A DNA stretch of 42,506 nt from a candidate division WWE3 bacterium (GTDB lineage Bacteria > Patescibacteriota > WWE3 > 2-01-FULL-39-13): positions 1 through 42,506 of the forward strand of contig CALRDH010000006.1 of assembly GCA_943354835.1 (NCBI GenBank), written 5' to 3'. How positions within the stretch are numbered: position 1 is the first letter of the stretch; each line of letters begins with the position of its first letter. The translations under genes were made by a program, and so were the position numbers. Below, in pieces: positions 40,112-42,506 of the stretch. The notes beneath the pieces are model-generated. The model saw nothing but the letters and a program-made list of their open reading frames with translations. It did not search any database and was not told the origin of the DNA.

Positions 40112-40139
40112 ACGTCGTAAAAGATGCATTTTACGACGT
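40112..40139. repeat. Perfect 11-6-11 inverted repeat (dif-like)
   Basis: Arms ACGTCGTAAAA (40112-40122) and TTTTACGACGT (40129-40139) are exact complements around GATGCA. Xer recombination sites such as dif are 28 bp with two 11-bp arms and a 6-bp centre, which is precisely this size. No T-run follows, so it is not a simple terminator. A tyrosine recombinase gene begins 342 bp downstream. Confidence 0.6.
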
Positions 40140-40198
40140 GTCAGCTGTGTGCTTATACCCTCTCTTTTATACAAAAAAAATTGATTGTATCTGTTGAA

Positions 40199-40226
40199 TT
40201 AATTAGTTGTTTAATTAACTAATTAA
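40199..40226. repeat. Second inverted repeat, 10-8-10
   Basis: TTAATTAGTT (40199-40208) and AACTAATTAA (40217-40226) are exact complements around GTTTAATT. It is also 28 bp overall. It is very AT-rich, so chance is more likely here than for the preceding palindrome. Confidence 0.4.
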
Positions 40227-40460
40227 AAACTTTTATACATAATCCCCTTTTCTTATTTATTTCCTATTTATACCTTATACATGTTTTTATGAATTTATAT
40301 GTCTTAAATCTCCGAAAATTTGATTTTGTCATGTCAGATTTGTGTGCCATCCATCATTGCGATTTAGCACTCTACGCCTGTATATAGCTGGCCCCTGTAA
40401 TGATTTGAGAGACCAGCAAATCCGATAAGTGTCATCTTAATCCTATTGACGTTATATATT

Positions 40461-40477
40461 AGACGTCGTACTTTATA
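40461..40477 (+). promoter_or_regulatory. Half-site of the dif-like repeat at the Xer gene promoter
   Basis: AGACGTCGTACTTTATA overlaps the likely promoter of the Xer gene (TTGACG at 40446-40451, 17-bp spacer, TACTTT at 40469-40474, 7 nt to the ATG). A second copy, AGACGTCGTAAGTTATA, lies inside the gene at 40685-40701 (15 of 17 identical). Both share GACGTCGTA with the left arm of the dif-like palindrome, which suggests that the recombinase or a partner may bind its own promoter. Confidence 0.45.
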
Positions 40478-40481
40478 TTTA

Positions 40482-41501
40482 ATGCCAAATATAACAACAG
40501 AAAGTTCGATAAGCACATTGTCGGAACTCAAACCAACATCAAAGTCTCCATTAACCGTAGAACATCTAGTAAATGATTTTTTGCAGTACTGTGAAGTCGA
40601 AAAAAATCTCTCGCAAGGAACTATCAAGATGTATCATTTTTATTTGAAAGAGTTTGTTGTTTGGGTCAGCGGATCATCGCGATCAGACGTCGTAAGTTAT
40701 AAAGAGATATCTCAAGATGTTATACGCGATTTTAGGTTATACCTGAATCGAAAAATTAGTGGCAAAAGTAACAAGCCAATAAGGTTTAATACTCAAAATA
40801 GATACTTAACCGCGCTACGTTCCTTTCTAAGATATTTGATTGTAGAACGAGGCTTTAATTCGGTTTTAGCGCCAGATAAAATAGTTCTTGGTAAAACTGA
40901 ACCACGAGTTCCGAAATTTTTAAATGAAGCTCAAATTGATGATCTTGTCCGTGTTCAGGATTTAAGCAAAAAAAGCGGTGTTCGCGATCGCGCTATGCTT
41001 GAATTACTTTTTAGCACAGGTATGCGAATTAGTGAATTATCAGGACTAAATAAGGATAATCTTTCACTTCAGATTATTGAAAAACGTGAATTCGCAATTG
41101 TTGGAAAAGGTCGTAAACTTAGAACAGTCTATCTTTCAGATTCCGCATCGAAATGGCTAAAACAGTATTTGGCTACAAGGAAAGATCCTTTTAAACCACT
41201 TTTTGTAAGGTATAGCGGAAAAATTATGGAAGAAAATGATCCAACTGGTGAGTCTTTGCGTTTAACTCCAAGATCAATACAGCGCATGGTTAAAAAATAT
41301 GCAAGAATGGCGGGTTTATCTGTTGATGTAACTCCTCATGTTTTAAGGCATTCATTTGCGACTGATTTATTAATGTCTGGTGCTGATTTAAGGTCTGTTC
41401 AAGAGCTTCTTGGTCATTCAGATGTTTCAACAACGCAAATTTACACACACGTTACAAATAAACATCTAAAAGAGGTTCACGAAAAGTTCCATTCAAGATA
41501 A
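40482..41501 (+). CDS. XerC/XerD-type tyrosine recombinase
   Basis: The 339-residue protein has an N-terminal SAM-like DNA-binding domain (about 28-125, LVNDFLQYCEVEKNLSQGTIKMYHFYLKEF) and a catalytic domain with the R in STGMRISEL, the K of VGKGRKLRT, the HVLRHSFAT box, GHSDVSTTQIYTH and the tyrosine within it. It is longer than typical Xer (~300) through an N-terminal lead and an insertion near FVRYSGKIMEENDPTGES. The ATG at 40482 (MPNITTESS) fits the promoter; an upstream TTG at 40446 would include it. It probably resolves chromosome dimers, perhaps at the adjacent 28-bp palindrome. Confidence 0.9.
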   Translation: MPNITTESSISTLSELKPTSKSPLTVEHLVNDFLQYCEVEKNLSQGTIKMYHFYLKEFVVWVSGSSRSDVVSYKEISQDVIRDFRLYLNRKISGKSNKPIRFNTQNRYLTALRSFLRYLIVERGFNSVLAPDKIVLGKTEPRVPKFLNEAQIDDLVRVQDLSKKSGVRDRAMLELLFSTGMRISELSGLNKDNLSLQIIEKREFAIVGKGRKLRTVYLSDSASKWLKQYLATRKDPFKPLFVRYSGKIMEENDPTGESLRLTPRSIQRMVKKYARMAGLSVDVTPHVLRHSFATDLLMSGADLRSVQELLGHSDVSTTQIYTHVTNKHLKEVHEKFHSR

Positions 41502-41505
41502 AAAT

Positions 41506-42506
41506 TTAAGCTGAAACAATGCTTATTGTATTGTTTGCTTCTGGAACCCCGACATTATTTCCAAATATGGAAATTAATTTATCGCCTTTATCAATCAATT
41601 TATTTTTCTTCAAAACATTGATTGCAGATTTAATGTTATTCACTGGATTTTTGTGAAGTTGCATGTGGTTCGCAACGACACCGTATGATAAAGCCAGTTT
41701 TCTAACTACACTTTGATGAGATGAAAATACATAAATTGGTAATGGTGGTCTAAATCTTGATAATACACGCGCAGATTTTCCTGATTCCGTGAATATTATG
41801 TAACCTTTTATTTCTTCTTCACCGATAGGCGTTTGTCTTGCGAATTTAATTGAGGCTGAAATTACAATTTCCTCAAAACTTGTTGGTTTAAGAACCAAAT
41901 CATCTGTGAATTCGTGAATTTCATTATAACGTGCAATCTTTGACATTGTGTTCACAACTTTTACTGGATGAAGACCCGTTGCTGTTTCTTCGGAAAGCAT
42001 TATGGCATCTGTTTTATCGAAAACTGAATTTGCGATGTCTGCAACTTCTGCTCTTGATGGTGTTGGGTTTTGTACCATGCTAAGAAGCATTTGTGTTGCA
42101 ACGATGACTGGTTTGAAATGAATTCTTGAAGCAAGTATAAGTTCTTTTTGTATTCTTGGAACTTTTTCTATTGGGACTTCGACTCCGAGATCTCCGCGGG
42201 CTACCATTATTCCATCTGAAGCTTCGACGATCTCGTCCATGTTTTCAATTGATTTTAATGTTTCTATTTTTGCGATAATTCCTTGGCTTCCACCAAGTTT
42301 CTTTAGAAGCGCTCGGAGTGTCGTAATATCCGCCGCGTTTCTAACAAATGATAATGCAACAAAATCAAAATTTTCTTTGACTGCAAATGCAACATCTTCT
42401 TTATCTTTTGGCATTAAAGTTGGAACATCTACATCGGCTTGAGGAATACTTACTGATTTTCTGCTTCCAAGTCCCCCACCCTGTTTTACTATTGTTATGA
42501 TTTTAT
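41506..42506 (-). CDS. pyk: Pyruvate kinase (partial, N-terminus beyond the window)
   Basis: Pyruvate kinase makes ATP and pyruvate from phosphoenolpyruvate. The frame stays open to the window edge: before the internal Met at 42414 it reads KQGGGLGSRKSVSIPQADV, a conserved part of the family, so the true start lies outside. The visible 333 residues include FVALSFVRNAADI, IIAKIE with the catalytic Lys, GIMVARGDLGVEVP with metal ligands, and VATQMLLSMVQNPTPSRAEVADIANSVFDKTDAIMLSEETA. The C-terminal regulatory domain follows to the stop. It converges with the Xer gene with a 4-bp gap. Confidence 0.95.
   Translation of the reverse strand, partial: KIITIVKQGGGLGSRKSVSIPQADVDVPTLMPKDKEDVAFAVKENFDFVALSFVRNAADITTLRALLKKLGGSQGIIAKIETLKSIENMDEIVEASDGIMVARGDLGVEVPIEKVPRIQKELILASRIHFKPVIVATQMLLSMVQNPTPSRAEVADIANSVFDKTDAIMLSEETATGLHPVKVVNTMSKIARYNEIHEFTDDLVLKPTSFEEIVISASIKFARQTPIGEEEIKGYIIFTESGKSARVLSRFRPPLPIYVFSSHQSVVRKLALSYGVVANHMQLHKNPVNNIKSAINVLKKNKLIDKGDKLISIFGNNVGVPEANNTISIVSA

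Larger units (their letters stand above)
39742..40481. other. 740-bp noncoding region with replication/recombination-type elements
   Basis: This is the longest stretch without a gene. No frame has the coding character of its neighbours. It contains 20-bp direct repeats, a DnaA box, AT-rich segments (for example around 39950-40020 and 40195-40260), a perfect 11-6-11 inverted repeat, a 10-8-10 inverted repeat, several TTATAC motifs and the promoter of the Xer gene. These are listed separately. The contents fit either an origin-like or a terminus (dif)-like function. Confidence 0.6.

Noticed and set aside
40112-40139. Reading the perfect palindrome as a terminator
   Set aside because: No T-run follows on either strand, and the 11-6-11 layout fits a recombination site better.
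40364-40627. 87-codon minus-strand frame before the Xer gene
   Set aside because: It overlaps the Xer promoter and N-terminus and matches nothing recognisable.
42239-42442. 67-codon frame opposite pyruvate kinase
   Set aside because: It is antisense to a strongly conserved part of the enzyme.
1-42506. Alternative genetic code (TGA as glycine) as in some CPR groups
   Set aside because: TGA ends several genes at family-typical positions, and conserved proteins have no in-frame TGA.
1-42506. CRISPR array or insertion sequence
   Set aside because: No regularly spaced identical repeats and no transposase-like protein were seen.

Overview
The window looks like a chromosomal segment of an AT-rich bacterium with a very compact genome, most likely a member of the Candidate Phyla Radiation (Patescibacteria). 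The grounds are dense packing with 1-26 bp overlaps, shortened versions of core proteins (YebC, RF1, Rel without its C-terminal half), an archaeal-type AspRS, an archaeal-type bifunctional phosphoglucose/phosphomannose isomerase, an rpsF-ssb-rpsR cluster without rplI beside it, a Gld-type ABC exporter and many proteins of no recognisable family. The phylum cannot be fixed from this window. TGA is used as a normal stop (recR, ruvC neighbour yebC, the first antitoxin), so the code is standard.

Layout. 1-9332: recR, a Phd-like/PIN toxin-antitoxin pair running directly into cysS, ychF on the other strand, then rpsF-ssb-rpsR, two proteins of unknown function, a CtpA-like S41 protease and an HtrA-like protease. 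9307-14821 (minus): ABC ATPase, fused GldF/GldG-like permease, EamA transporter, rpmE, prfA. 14890-18953: two unknown proteins and a VirD4/TraD-like membrane ATPase, with a possible 25-codon minus-strand gene between them. 18979-23712 is an accessory region behind tRNA-Ser: a 584-residue membrane protein, an N-terminally truncated RhuM-type protein, a second toxin-antitoxin pair (AbrB-type/PIN), TspO, two decayed gene remnants and a small membrane protein. 23797-25495: a 47-residue membrane protein, RNase P RNA, the sugar phosphate isomerase and tRNA-Ala. 25544-28084: cupredoxin, a Rel-type (p)ppGpp synthetase with a ruined hydrolase motif, and an UPF0173 metallo-hydrolase. 28205-29784: a T-box leader and aspS. 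29900-39741: tRNA-Leu, then a long plus-strand series from dnaB and efp through transporters, an RluA-type pseudouridine synthase, KefB-type antiporter, LytR-like protein, yebC and ruvC. 39742-40481 is the only long noncoding stretch. It holds direct repeats, a DnaA box and a perfect 11-6-11 inverted repeat next to a XerC/D-type recombinase. A partial pyruvate kinase closes the window.

Three themes stand out. First, many genes have a -10 element (TATAAT, TAAAAT, TAGAAT or TATAGT, often with an upstream TG) ending exactly 6 nt before the start codon and no Shine-Dalgarno. This predicts that leaderless mRNAs are a main mode of initiation here. Second, aspS is preceded by a well-formed T-box whose antiterminator competes with a 13-bp stem that buries the ribosome binding site, so control is probably translational. 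A copy of the 3' end of tRNA-Leu lies on the far side of this locus. Third, the Xer gene sits beside a 28-bp perfect dif-shaped palindrome, and a related half-site occurs at its own promoter and inside its coding region.

All family assignments come from reading motifs by eye; no database search was run.
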